From positions 1-35,445 of the forward strand of contig JAGOOX010000004.1 of the NCBI GenBank assembly GCA_017992305.1: a stretch of DNA of 35,445 nucleotides. Direction: 5' to 3'. The translations under genes and the position numbers were made by a program. The notes below the pieces were generated by a model. The model ran no database searches, was not told the DNA's origin, and saw only the letters and a program-made list of their open reading frames with translations. Positions 22,261-29,550 of the stretch are shown in pieces; position 1 is the first letter of the stretch; each line of letters opens with the position of its first letter. This DNA is from Minisyncoccota bacterium (GTDB taxonomy: Bacteria; Patescibacteriota; Minisyncoccia; Phycocordibacterales; UBA9973).

Positions 22261-23961
22261 TTACTCCTCAAAATTTAGATCAACTGCACCTAACACTTCT
22301 TCGTACGAAGTTATACCTTTTAATAATTTTAAAATACCATCTTCGCGCATATTTAATATGCCTTGTTTGTTGGCGACTTTTTCAATTTCATGTTCTGAGG
22401 GTGATGTAGGTATTAAGTTTGCCATTTCATTGTCGGTAAGTATTGCTTCAAATACACCAATACGGCCTTTGTAACCTGTAAAGTTACACTTGTCGCAACC
22501 AACAGCTTCGTACGCTTCAAATGGGGCAGTTATGTTTATTCCGTAACTGGCCATGTCTTTACCCATTTGTTTTGCATAGTCTAGTATTTTTACAATTTGT
22601 TTTTCAGGATCAGGAGCAATGGTTGTTTTTTGTTTACAAAATGGGCACAAACGGCGCACTAAACGTTGTGCCATTGAAACGCTCAATGCTGAAACTAAGA
22701 TTTTTGGGTTGGCACCTAGGTCAATTAAACGGGGTATAACACCAGCCGCCGAATTGGTGTGTAAGGTTGAGAAAACCATGTGCCCAGTTAGCGCAAAGTT
22801 TATCGCCACACCGGCAGTTTCTTTGTCGCGAATTTCACCCACCATACAAACCTCGGGGTCTTGTCGCACAGCGGCACGCACAGCATCGGCGAAAACATAT
22901 TTTTCATCGGCTTGAGTTTGGGTAATACCAGGTAGGTGAAATTCAATAGGGTCTTCGACGGTAATGATTTTTATTTCGCTTGAATAAATACGACGCAAAA
23001 ATGAATACAGTGTTGCAGTTTTACCACTACCTGTTGGGCCCGTAATTAAAATCAATCCATGCGGTTTTTTAATTTGTTCATCAAGGATCGCAAACAGTTT
23101 AGGTTCAATACCTAGGTCTTCAAATTTAACTTGGGTAATTTTTGGGTCAAGTAATCGCATAACAATACCTTCGCCATATGCACCCGGCACGGTTGATGTA
23201 CGAATACCAATTTCTTCGTTTTTATAAAAAATACTAAAACGACCGTCTTGCGCACTGTTTGTTTGGGTTAGTTTTAGGCCCGACAATAATTTCAAACGAG
23301 AATTTATTAAGTGATATTTTTCGCTTTTTAGTTCGGCAATTTCTTCAAGCACGCCGTCTAATCGGTAACGCAATCGAATAAATCCCTCCTCGGGTTCAAT
23401 GTGTATGTCAGATGCGCCAACCACAATCGCACCAGCTAAAATAATTTCAAGTAATCGTGATGTTGAATGCAAATCATTTAACTTGGCTACATCGTTAACA
23501 GCCCTTGAAACGTCTTGCATGGTTTTAATTTGCAAACCTAAACGAGTTAAGGTCTCGCTTGAAATATCAATACCGCCCTCGCGCGAAATAGTTGAGTGCG
23601 AAATTTCAGTGTAGCGTTCGTAAACCCTGTTTAAACTTGCAAGGCTGGCAAGGTAAAAGTGGGGCACCATACCCATGTCTTTTAGTTTGTGTCTAATTTC
23701 ATCAAGTTTTTTATTTTCAGGTGAACGCAATGCAATGTGTATGTGTTTACCACCGGCTTTGAATGGGGCAATACCAGCCTCGCGTGCCAATGTTTCAGGA
23801 ATATATTTCAATGCATCGGCCTCTAATGGCATGCCGGCCAAATTAATATAAGGCAAACCAAAATTATTGGCGGCCATGGCTTCAACTAACTGCTCTTCTT
23901 CTTTCAAAATTGCGTCGTTAATTTTACCTTTTGATTTATCATCAGTAAAAGAAATAGTCAT
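22261..23961 (-). CDS. pilB: Type IV pilus assembly ATPase PilB (GspE family)
   Basis: A 566-residue secretion ATPase that powers pilus extension at the inner membrane. The N-terminal MshEN/T2SSE domain spans residues about 20-135. The catalytic domain has ITGPTGSGKTATLYS (Lys314), an Asp box around IKIITVEDPIEF, Walker B CMVGEIRDKETA and the His box ALTGHMVFSTLHTN. The tetracysteine zinc site is CPFC and CDKC, as in PilB/GspE and not PilT. It would act on the pilin encoded at 5.1 kb. A minus-strand extended -10 ends 6 nt before the ATG, so the mRNA should be leaderless. PilC and prepilin peptidase are not in the window. Confidence 0.95.
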   Translation of the reverse strand: MTISFTDDKSKGKINDAILKEEEQLVEAMAANNFGLPYINLAGMPLEADALKYIPETLAREAGIAPFKAGGKHIHIALRSPENKKLDEIRHKLKDMGMVPHFYLASLASLNRVYERYTEISHSTISREGGIDISSETLTRLGLQIKTMQDVSRAVNDVAKLNDLHSTSRLLEIILAGAIVVGASDIHIEPEEGFIRLRYRLDGVLEEIAELKSEKYHLINSRLKLLSGLKLTQTNSAQDGRFSIFYKNEEIGIRTSTVPGAYGEGIVMRLLDPKITQVKFEDLGIEPKLFAILDEQIKKPHGLILITGPTGSGKTATLYSFLRRIYSSEIKIITVEDPIEFHLPGITQTQADEKYVFADAVRAAVRQDPEVCMVGEIRDKETAGVAINFALTGHMVFSTLHTNSAAGVIPRLIDLGANPKILVSALSVSMAQRLVRRLCPFCKQKTTIAPDPEKQIVKILDYAKQMGKDMASYGINITAPFEAYEAVGCDKCNFTGYKGRIGVFEAILTDNEMANLIPTSPSEHEIEKVANKQGILNMREDGILKLLKGITSYEEVLGAVDLNFEE

Positions 23962-23967
23962 GGATAA

Positions 23968-23976
23968 ATTATAACA
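23968..23976 (-). promoter_or_regulatory. Extended -10 promoter of pilB (leaderless type)
   Basis: Minus strand TGT-TATAAT, with the -10 ending 6 nt before the ATG at 23961. No good -35 was found. Confidence 0.72.
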
Positions 23977-24041
23977 TATAAAGTTTTTAAATTACTTATT
24001 TTTACCTTTAAGGCCAAGCCTAAAACCAAAAGGGTAGGGTA

Positions 24042-24070
24042 TTGACTTTTTTATACAAATTTGCTATAAT
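24042..24070 (+). promoter_or_regulatory. Near-consensus promoter of a secreted protein gene
   Basis: TTGACT (24042-24047), a 17-nt spacer ending in TGC, and TATAAT (24065-24070). The ATG lies 29 nt downstream. Confidence 0.85.
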
Positions 24071-24099
24071 GTAGACTGAAATATACAGACACACGGATC

Positions 24100-25236
24100 A
24101 TGAAAATAATGACAAGTTCTTCGAAAAAAGCCCTTTTATTGATTCTGGCTATGGCCACAATCTCAATAGGCAAAGTTTTTGCACAAAATAGTGAGCATTC
24201 ACCTTTTTTCAAAAAGCGATACTCAACAACACTAGAGGTTGCCAACGACCTTGCAAAAGGTAAGTTAGCACTTGTTAACAATATGGACACGTTAAGGTTC
24301 ATAAACCTACAATTAAAAAACTGGAACAATCAGTTGGCCGCTAGGGGTATACAAAAAGATGATGGCTCGACCTTTCAGCTTGAATCAAACTTTACCTCCA
24401 TGCGTCAAGCGCGCCCTTACTTTTGTAAGATATTGCGCAACTATTGTGCGGAGGTTCAATTAGTTTGGAAACGTGGAGAATTTCTGGTTTCGCGAGTTAA
24501 TAAAAAAACTGGCGAAATAAGCTCCCTAATCAGGGCTAACTATGACGGCGAACTTGTTGCAACATTAAGAACTGCAACGTTCGACAATGAAATAAGTGAT
24601 GCTGATGGCGACATTGGAAAACCTGACATTTACGGATTCTCTTTAGCTTGCGGTAATGAACTTACCCCGGTTAAAAAAGCCGAGAAGGTTGAAAAAGTTG
24701 AAAAAGTTGCTGAAAAGGTTATTCATAAAGAGGAGAAAAGGGCCAGTATCGTTTCAGTTGGTTATGAGGTAACTTATGACCCGATTATTGATAAAGGCAC
24801 ATTTGCTACAACTACTGCGGGTAACAACACATATAATGTGTACAATACCGTAAACAATCCTCCGCCACCCCCAGCGCCTCCGGTTAATAAACATCCAAAT
24901 CGTGGAATCTTTATAACGGCCGCAATTGGTATAATCACGGCGATTGTAACTTTTTTTCTTAACAGAAGACTGCAACAAAGCTATCAACCAGTTATGTACT
25001 CACCTCAGGTTTACCCCTATCAGGCCCCGAACGCTCCGGTTGTAACGTACCCACCAATTGAGGGCAATACTGGAACGAATGTTTATAACCCTCCAATACA
25101 AGGTAATACTGGCAATACTGTTGGTTATAACCCAGTACAAGGTGTCACTAATGGCGTTGTTGGATACAATCCTATACAAGGAGGTACGACTTTACAACAA
25201 GTCTATGACCCAGTTCAGGGTTGGATATGGAGATAA
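24100..25236 (+). CDS. Secreted/membrane protein with C-terminal YNPxQG repeats
   Basis: A 378-residue protein. The signal peptide MTSSSKKALLLILAMATISI ends near FAQ (residue 29); the ATG at 24109 is an alternative start. Residues 30-190 form a soluble extracytoplasmic domain with three Cys (YFCKILRNYC, LACG). A Lys/Glu/Val repeat (KVEKVEKVAEKV) follows, then a Pro run (PPPPPAPP) and one membrane helix at about 268-286 (GIFITAAIGIITAIVTFFL). The C-terminus after the helix is a Tyr/Pro/Gln/Gly-rich tail with about five imperfect repeats of the form YxPPIQGxTG. No family was recognised. The strong promoter suggests abundant expression; a surface or envelope role is inferred. Confidence 0.8.
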   Translation: MKIMTSSSKKALLLILAMATISIGKVFAQNSEHSPFFKKRYSTTLEVANDLAKGKLALVNNMDTLRFINLQLKNWNNQLAARGIQKDDGSTFQLESNFTSMRQARPYFCKILRNYCAEVQLVWKRGEFLVSRVNKKTGEISSLIRANYDGELVATLRTATFDNEISDADGDIGKPDIYGFSLACGNELTPVKKAEKVEKVEKVAEKVIHKEEKRASIVSVGYEVTYDPIIDKGTFATTTAGNNTYNVYNTVNNPPPPPAPPVNKHPNRGIFITAAIGIITAIVTFFLNRRLQQSYQPVMYSPQVYPYQAPNAPVVTYPPIEGNTGTNVYNPPIQGNTGNTVGYNPVQGVTNGVVGYNPIQGGTTLQQVYDPVQGWIWR

Positions 25237-25257
25237 CTGCAAAAACTTTAAGATTCG

Positions 25258-25290
25258 AACCCTGTACCATGTTTGGTACAGGGTTTTTTG
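25258..25290 (+). terminator. Rho-independent terminator
   Basis: A perfect 12-bp stem AACCCTGTACCA / TGGTACAGGGTT with loop TGTT, followed by TTTT. Confidence 0.95.
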
Positions 25291-25335
25291 TTTGTAAAAT
25301 TTAAAAATAGTCTTTCAGCGCCCCTTGTGTAGCTA

Positions 25336-25364
25336 TTGACATTTTCAAACCATTTTGTTATAAT
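25336..25364 (+). promoter_or_regulatory. Perfect consensus promoter of the surface protein gene
   Basis: TTGACA (25336-25341), a 17-nt spacer ending in TGT, and TATAAT (25359-25364). This is the best promoter in the window. The leader to the ATG at 25402 is about 31 nt. Confidence 0.92.
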
Positions 25365-25401
25365 CAGAGGGTTAATAGTAAGTAAGAAAAAAATTCAGAA
25401 T

Positions 25402-27102
25402 ATGAAAATTATAAAAAATCTAATCAAATATGTAACGGTTTTTGTCTTTATATTTGGCCTGGCTTTTAACGCCTCGGCTCAAGTATGGACAAATGACATT
25501 CAAGTTTTAAAAGTCGCTAAAAGTGGCGAATTTGCTGGTACTAATTCGGTAAATGAATATGTTAGCAATGGTGACACTGTTTCAGTGCAAGTTTATTACC
25601 GACCTTCTACTAGTATGAGCGATGCAACTGTAAAATTAAACGGTGGCACTGGTGGCTCAAGTAACACACAAACAATTACTGGTGGTGTTTATTCATCGGC
25701 TGGTAATTCGCTTGGCCAGGTTAACATTAGTTCATCTACGCCTTTTACATTAAATCCAATCGGAGCAATGTGGTTTAGAAACGATGGTACTGGTAATCGA
25801 ACTCAAACTGATATTTCAGGCTACGCAAGTCAAATTGCTGGTGGCTCTGGTATGTCATTGGGTGCCCTTAATTCAAATTTAAATACACAAGGTGCGATTG
25901 TGGTTAAGTACCAAGTTATTGGTCAAGCTGTAAATCCTACACCATATAACCCACAACCAACTACATATCAATGTAATGATGGATATGACAATGATGGCGA
26001 TGGTGTGCGCGATGCACAAGACCCCGACTGTCACAGCGATCGTAATGCAAGTAATTACAATAGTTATGTAATTACTTATCCTGAAAATACTTACAACAAT
26101 CCTACTCCTACAACTAGCGCTCCGTCAGTTGTTACAAACCCAGCGACAAGTGTTTATGAAACATCGGCTCGCTTAAATTCAATCGCATCATCAAATGGTA
26201 TTGATTCAGCGACTTGGTACGAATGGGGTTCAACTGTTAGTATGCAAAACCGCACAAATAGTCAGTCAATCGGGCTGGGTAATAGTGTGCCTGTTTCTGA
26301 CGGTATTAGTGGCCTAAATGTCGGTACTGTTTATTTCTATCGTGCAGTTGTTCGTAACAACCAGGGTGTAGTTCGCTATGGTGGTGTTGAATCTTTCAAA
26401 ACACTTGGCACACCAGTTGTTGTACAACCAACAGTGCGTACTGTAGTACGAACTGTTTACCGAACAGTTGCGCCAGCGCCAACAGCTCCACAAATAAACT
26501 TGGTGGCTAATAATTTGGTGCCTGGACTAGTTGCTCTACGTGTAACTGATACTTCTTCTACAAACCTAAACAACATCAATGCTTGTGTGGGTGACCAGTT
26601 TAATTATGAAATCGTTTACCAAAACGTTTCAGGTAAAACTTTAACTAACTCAGTATTAGAAGTTAAAATACCAACCGAGCTTGACTATGTAAGGTCAACT
26701 AATGGTGGCACATATTCAAACAACAACCGTAGCTTGGTTTATAACCTAGGTACACTAAACCCAAACCAAGGTGGTACATTAAATGTTACCGTCACAGCGT
26801 CAAGCCTGGCGCGTGGTAAGGGTTCAGTTGTGACATCATTATCATTGTCATACACAAATCCTGACACACTAGCCCAAGAAGAGGCAATTGCATATGTAAT
26901 TCATAACTTTGGTGATTGTACAAATAGTAATGGTGCGTTAGCCTTTTTTGGCGCAACATTTTTGCCAACAACTTTGGCTGGATGGTTGCTACTAATAATT
27001 CTAATCTTGGCACTACTATTGCTTGCTCGTACTGTTTATGACAGAACTCGTAAAACTGGTACAAAGACTACATACCAAACAACTCAAGAGACTCGAGTAT
27101 AA
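25402..27102 (+). CDS. Surface protein with FN3-like and DUF11-like domains and C-terminal anchor
   Basis: A 566-residue protein. The ATG at 25402 is chosen because it begins the signal peptide (MKIIKNLIKYVTVFVFIFGL, cleavage near NASAQ) and lies after the consensus promoter; an upstream frame opening at 25336 would include the promoter. Segments in order: a beta-rich N-terminal domain, an Asp-rich calcium-type motif CNDGYDNDGDGVRDAQDPDC (about residues 193-212), an FN3-like domain (SARLNSIASSNGID to ESFKT), a Pro/Thr-rich linker, a DUF11-like domain (YEIVYQNVSGKTL, LDYVRSTNGG, LNVTVTA), and one membrane helix (GWLLLIILILALLLLA) with a basic tail. It is probably a displayed cell-surface protein and likely abundant. 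Confidence 0.88.
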   Translation: MKIIKNLIKYVTVFVFIFGLAFNASAQVWTNDIQVLKVAKSGEFAGTNSVNEYVSNGDTVSVQVYYRPSTSMSDATVKLNGGTGGSSNTQTITGGVYSSAGNSLGQVNISSSTPFTLNPIGAMWFRNDGTGNRTQTDISGYASQIAGGSGMSLGALNSNLNTQGAIVVKYQVIGQAVNPTPYNPQPTTYQCNDGYDNDGDGVRDAQDPDCHSDRNASNYNSYVITYPENTYNNPTPTTSAPSVVTNPATSVYETSARLNSIASSNGIDSATWYEWGSTVSMQNRTNSQSIGLGNSVPVSDGISGLNVGTVYFYRAVVRNNQGVVRYGGVESFKTLGTPVVVQPTVRTVVRTVYRTVAPAPTAPQINLVANNLVPGLVALRVTDTSSTNLNNINACVGDQFNYEIVYQNVSGKTLTNSVLEVKIPTELDYVRSTNGGTYSNNNRSLVYNLGTLNPNQGGTLNVTVTASSLARGKGSVVTSLSLSYTNPDTLAQEEAIAYVIHNFGDCTNSNGALAFFGATFLPTTLAGWLLLIILILALLLLARTVYDRTRKTGTKTTYQTTQETRV

Positions 27103-27141
27103 AAATAAACCAAAACAAATTAAAGAACTTTCTAAAAAAGC

Positions 27142-27174
27142 AAAAACCGCCCATAAAGTATATGGGCGGTTTTT
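27142..27174 (+). terminator. Rho-independent terminator
   Basis: A perfect 14-bp stem AAAAACCGCCCATA / TATGGGCGGTTTTT with a 5-nt loop; it could work in both directions. Confidence 0.93.
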
Positions 27175-27273
27175 GTAACATAATTCCAAACTTCAAACAC
27201 TTAACAAAGCTTGCTTATGGGGTGGACAATTTGACTTAAAGGTGATTAACTAGGGGTAGTTTATTGTATTGTT

Positions 27274-27771
27274 ATGAAAAAAGAAGAAGATGAAGAATAC
27301 CCACAAGGGCTTACCGAAGAGACCGCTCAAGCACACTTCCTGGAAAAGGTTTATGATAAAATTATTGCTCGAGATAATTTAAAAAATGAATTTGTACATT
27401 TTTTTAGTCGGTTTAAAAACTACCAAGAATCGGAGTTGGTGAATTATACCGACAAGTTAATTAGTATTATTGAAGGTAAAAATTTTAATCCTAAGTTTTT
27501 GAACAAAGGATTTGTTGTAGGGCTTCTGGTTAATTGTAAAATAAAATTAATCGAATCTGAAACTATCGAGCCAAATGATATTGAAGACCTGCTTCTATTG
27601 TCATATAAGTATCTTATCGAAGAGCGAGATGAACAATTCTATGACTTTATGGTTTCAGTAGGGCTTCGTAACTCCCACAAAACAGAAATGATATCCTCAT
27701 CTGAAATGAAGAACATGTGGCTTCCTGGTAAGGACTCAAAACAGCTTGCAAAAGAATTTGGCCAAGGGTAA
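27274..27771 (+). CDS. Hypothetical helical protein
   Basis: A 165-residue soluble, mostly helical, acidic protein. It has no signal peptide or membrane segment, and only one Cys. Hydrophobic heptad-like stretches (KLISIIEGKNF, GFVVGLLVNCKIKLI, IEDLLLLSYKYLIEE) suggest a compact helical bundle. A weak -10-like TATTGT (27262-27267) ends 6 nt before the ATG, fitting the leaderless pattern seen elsewhere. A terminator follows 5 bp after the stop. No family was recognised. It is between the surface protein gene and tsaE, without an evident functional link. Confidence 0.7.
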   Translation: MKKEEDEEYPQGLTEETAQAHFLEKVYDKIIARDNLKNEFVHFFSRFKNYQESELVNYTDKLISIIEGKNFNPKFLNKGFVVGLLVNCKIKLIESETIEPNDIEDLLLLSYKYLIEERDEQFYDFMVSVGLRNSHKTEMISSSEMKNMWLPGKDSKQLAKEFGQG

Positions 27772-27776
27772 AAAAT

Positions 27777-27803
27777 AAACTGCATCTTAGGATGCGGTTT
27801 TTT
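27777..27803 (+). terminator. Rho-independent terminator
   Basis: A 10-bp stem AAACTGCATC / GATGCGGTTT with one G-T pair and loop TTAG, followed by TTT. Confidence 0.85.
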
Positions 27804-27869
27804 AGTTCTTGCTTGTGTGGTAGCTGTTGTAGGGGTTTTGTTTTTTTATATTTATAGTAAACTATCAGC

Positions 27870-28346
27870 ATGAACGAAAAGGCTGTTTGGGAGACAGGAA
27901 ATATTAATGAATTTGAAAACGCAGCTTGCGAGCTTTTTGAGATTTTAAAACAACTAAATGGTTCGACTGTTGTCGTTGGTTTGATGGGCGATTTGGGTGC
28001 AGGTAAAACCACGTTGTCTAAAATTATTGCTAAACAAATGGGTGTACAAAACGATGTTGTTAGCCCAACTTTTAATATTATGAAAATTTACAAAACTGAC
28101 AATGACCGGTTTGAAACTTTCGTACACATAGATGCTTACAGAATTGACACACCTGACGAGGTTGAGAGCTTGGGTAAAAACTTAAATTTGCACAGTAATA
28201 CTGGTGGGTATTTTACTATGCCAAATACGCTAGTTTTTATTGAATGGCCTCAAAACATAAAACCTATTTTGCCAATAAATACAAATTATGTTGAAATAGG
28301 GCATATTTTTAACGACCATGAAAAAAGGCGTATTTCGTTGTACTAG
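27870..28346 (+). CDS. tsaE: tRNA threonylcarbamoyladenosine biosynthesis ATPase TsaE
   Basis: A 158-residue P-loop protein needed for t6A37 modification of ANN-decoding tRNAs, acting with TsaB, TsaC and TsaD. The Walker A is LMGDLGAGKTTLSK (Lys46). The family motif SPTFNIMKIY and the later FVHIDAYRIDTPDEVESLG (with the conserved DxYR) are present, and FIEWPQNI corresponds to the usual IEWxE/xxx element. Length and order match the family. It stands alone here; the other Tsa genes are not in the window. Confidence 0.95.
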   Translation: MNEKAVWETGNINEFENAACELFEILKQLNGSTVVVGLMGDLGAGKTTLSKIIAKQMGVQNDVVSPTFNIMKIYKTDNDRFETFVHIDAYRIDTPDEVESLGKNLNLHSNTGGYFTMPNTLVFIEWPQNIKPILPINTNYVEIGHIFNDHEKRRISLY

Positions 28347-28376
28347 TTTAATAGTAAATACTCCATAAGTCTTTAA

Positions 28377-28407
28377 ATAAAAAAGCCCGATTGTTAAAAT
28401 CGGGCTT
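28377..28407 (-). terminator. Rho-independent terminator (minus strand)
   Basis: A 10-bp stem AAGCCCGATT / AATCGGGCTT with loop GTTAA. The T tract is on the minus strand (six Ts), so it ends the secreted-protein gene at 28415-29413. It may also stop tsaE transcripts weakly. Confidence 0.85.
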
Positions 28408-28414
28408 AGGGCTC

Positions 28415-29413
28415 TTAATTTGTTTTATATAAATTAATACTTTTTGGTTGCAAAATAATATAATTTATTTTCTTTGCCTCCAGAAGGTCTTCTATAAAGC
28501 ATTTGGGATATTTTGTAGAAAAAATACTCATGTTTTTAAAATGATTGGCTCCTAAAATTAAAACACCTTTAGGGTCAACAGATATCAAATCTACGACGTG
28601 TTTGTTTCTCTCGCATATTTTAATGTGTTCTTGGTAACGTGAAGACATTTCCACAACTTCGTTAAAGGCAAGTATTGGTCCATAGGGTTTATCCATAAGC
28701 GAGTCACAGATACGAGAGATTTCTTTTGTAAAAAACATTGTTTTTCTTAAGTCATCTTCTCCTGCGTCCCAAGTCACTTTATCAATAAAAGATTCTTCAA
28801 AATTCAAAAGGTTATATCTAAAAAGCTTAAGCTGTATATCGTCTGTCTGACTTTCTGAGGCGCCACTTAGGCTTTCTAACCACTCTTGAAGCAGCCTAAC
28901 AACATTAGCTAATGTTCTAATTGAATCACTCTCGACCCCTCTAATATTTATAAAAGTGTCAGAACCAGCAATCCAATCAAAGAATTGGCCTCTACGTGCT
29001 ATTTCTAAGCTATCCGCAACTATCTGGGGTCTCCCAAGTGAATCCGGGGTATAGGTATCAGGTAAGCCTTCGATGTAAAAATTATAGTCTTTAAGTTTGC
29101 GAGTCGATTTAAATATTTCTTGTTGGACAAGGGCAACATTTCTTACTAAATAGTGCGTATCGGGTAGGGATAAGTAGTTCTCAACAAAGTGTCTGTCTGT
29201 ATAAGCAATTATGTAGTTATCTCCTGGGTACTTATGACACGTATCTAATATGTTAACATTCGAATCCAGTTTAAATATTTGAATCATCTCTTCAAAGGTC
29301 GTTTTTTTTACCAACAACGTGTTGTTTTGTCCATATGAAGATTGTGCAGTAAAACCTAGAATTACTAGGGTGAAAGCTACCAAAAGGCTCGCTTTAATAT
29401 GTTTCCATTTCAT
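28415..29413 (-). CDS. Secreted protein, possible distant TraB/TIKI-like fold
   Basis: A 332-residue protein from the ATG at 29413; a TTG at 29422 would add three residues and is less likely. The signal peptide (MKWKHIKASLLVAFTLVILG) probably ends near SYGQ. The mature part is soluble with no anchor. Three short features resemble the TraB/TIKI/ChaN-like superfamily: an early YIEGLPD, then ICERNKHVVDLI, then GVLILGANHFKNM, matching the pattern ERN..V..I / G..H. This is weak pattern evidence and the usual metal-binding residues are not secured. It has its own minus-strand promoter and terminator. It is divergent from polA. Confidence 0.7.
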   Translation of the reverse strand: MKWKHIKASLLVAFTLVILGFTAQSSYGQNNTLLVKKTTFEEMIQIFKLDSNVNILDTCHKYPGDNYIIAYTDRHFVENYLSLPDTHYLVRNVALVQQEIFKSTRKLKDYNFYIEGLPDTYTPDSLGRPQIVADSLEIARRGQFFDWIAGSDTFINIRGVESDSIRTLANVVRLLQEWLESLSGASESQTDDIQLKLFRYNLLNFEESFIDKVTWDAGEDDLRKTMFFTKEISRICDSLMDKPYGPILAFNEVVEMSSRYQEHIKICERNKHVVDLISVDPKGVLILGANHFKNMSIFSTKYPKCFIEDLLEAKKINYIILQPKSINLYKTN

Positions 29414-29431
29414 TTTTATCAAATTTTTAAT

Positions 29432-29460
29432 ATATTAACATGCTATACTGTATTTGTCAA
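29432..29460 (-). promoter_or_regulatory. Promoter of the secreted protein gene
   Basis: Minus strand TTGACA (29455-29460), a 17-nt spacer ending in TGT, and TAATAT (29432-29437). The ATG at 29413 lies 18 nt downstream. Confidence 0.75.
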
Positions 29461-29535
29461 AGGTTCCGCAATGGTTTATCGGCTTGGGTGAAGTTATCGC
29501 TTTGAGACAGGTTAAAATCAAAAGTATTCACAAGA

Positions 29536-29544
29536 TGCTATAAT
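29536..29544 (+). promoter_or_regulatory. Extended -10 promoter of polA (leaderless type)
   Basis: TGC-TATAAT, with the -10 ending 6 nt before the ATG at 29551. A DnaA-box-like GTATTCACA (29524-29532) lies just upstream but may be chance. Confidence 0.72.
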
Positions 29545-29550
29545 AGGGGT

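Noticed and set aside
24686-24720. Short repeat encoding VEK/AEK units, considered as a CRISPR or phase-variation tract
   Set aside because: It is an imperfect in-frame coding repeat of about 9-12 bp units without spacers; a protein linker explains it.
25336-25401. N-terminal extension of the surface protein gene
   Set aside because: The extension contains the perfect TTGACA-17-TATAAT promoter, and the signal peptide starts only at 25402.
29524-29532. Single DnaA-box-like GTATTCACA upstream of polA
   Set aside because: One-mismatch 9-mers are expected by chance in AT-rich DNA of this length; only the tandem clusters were kept.
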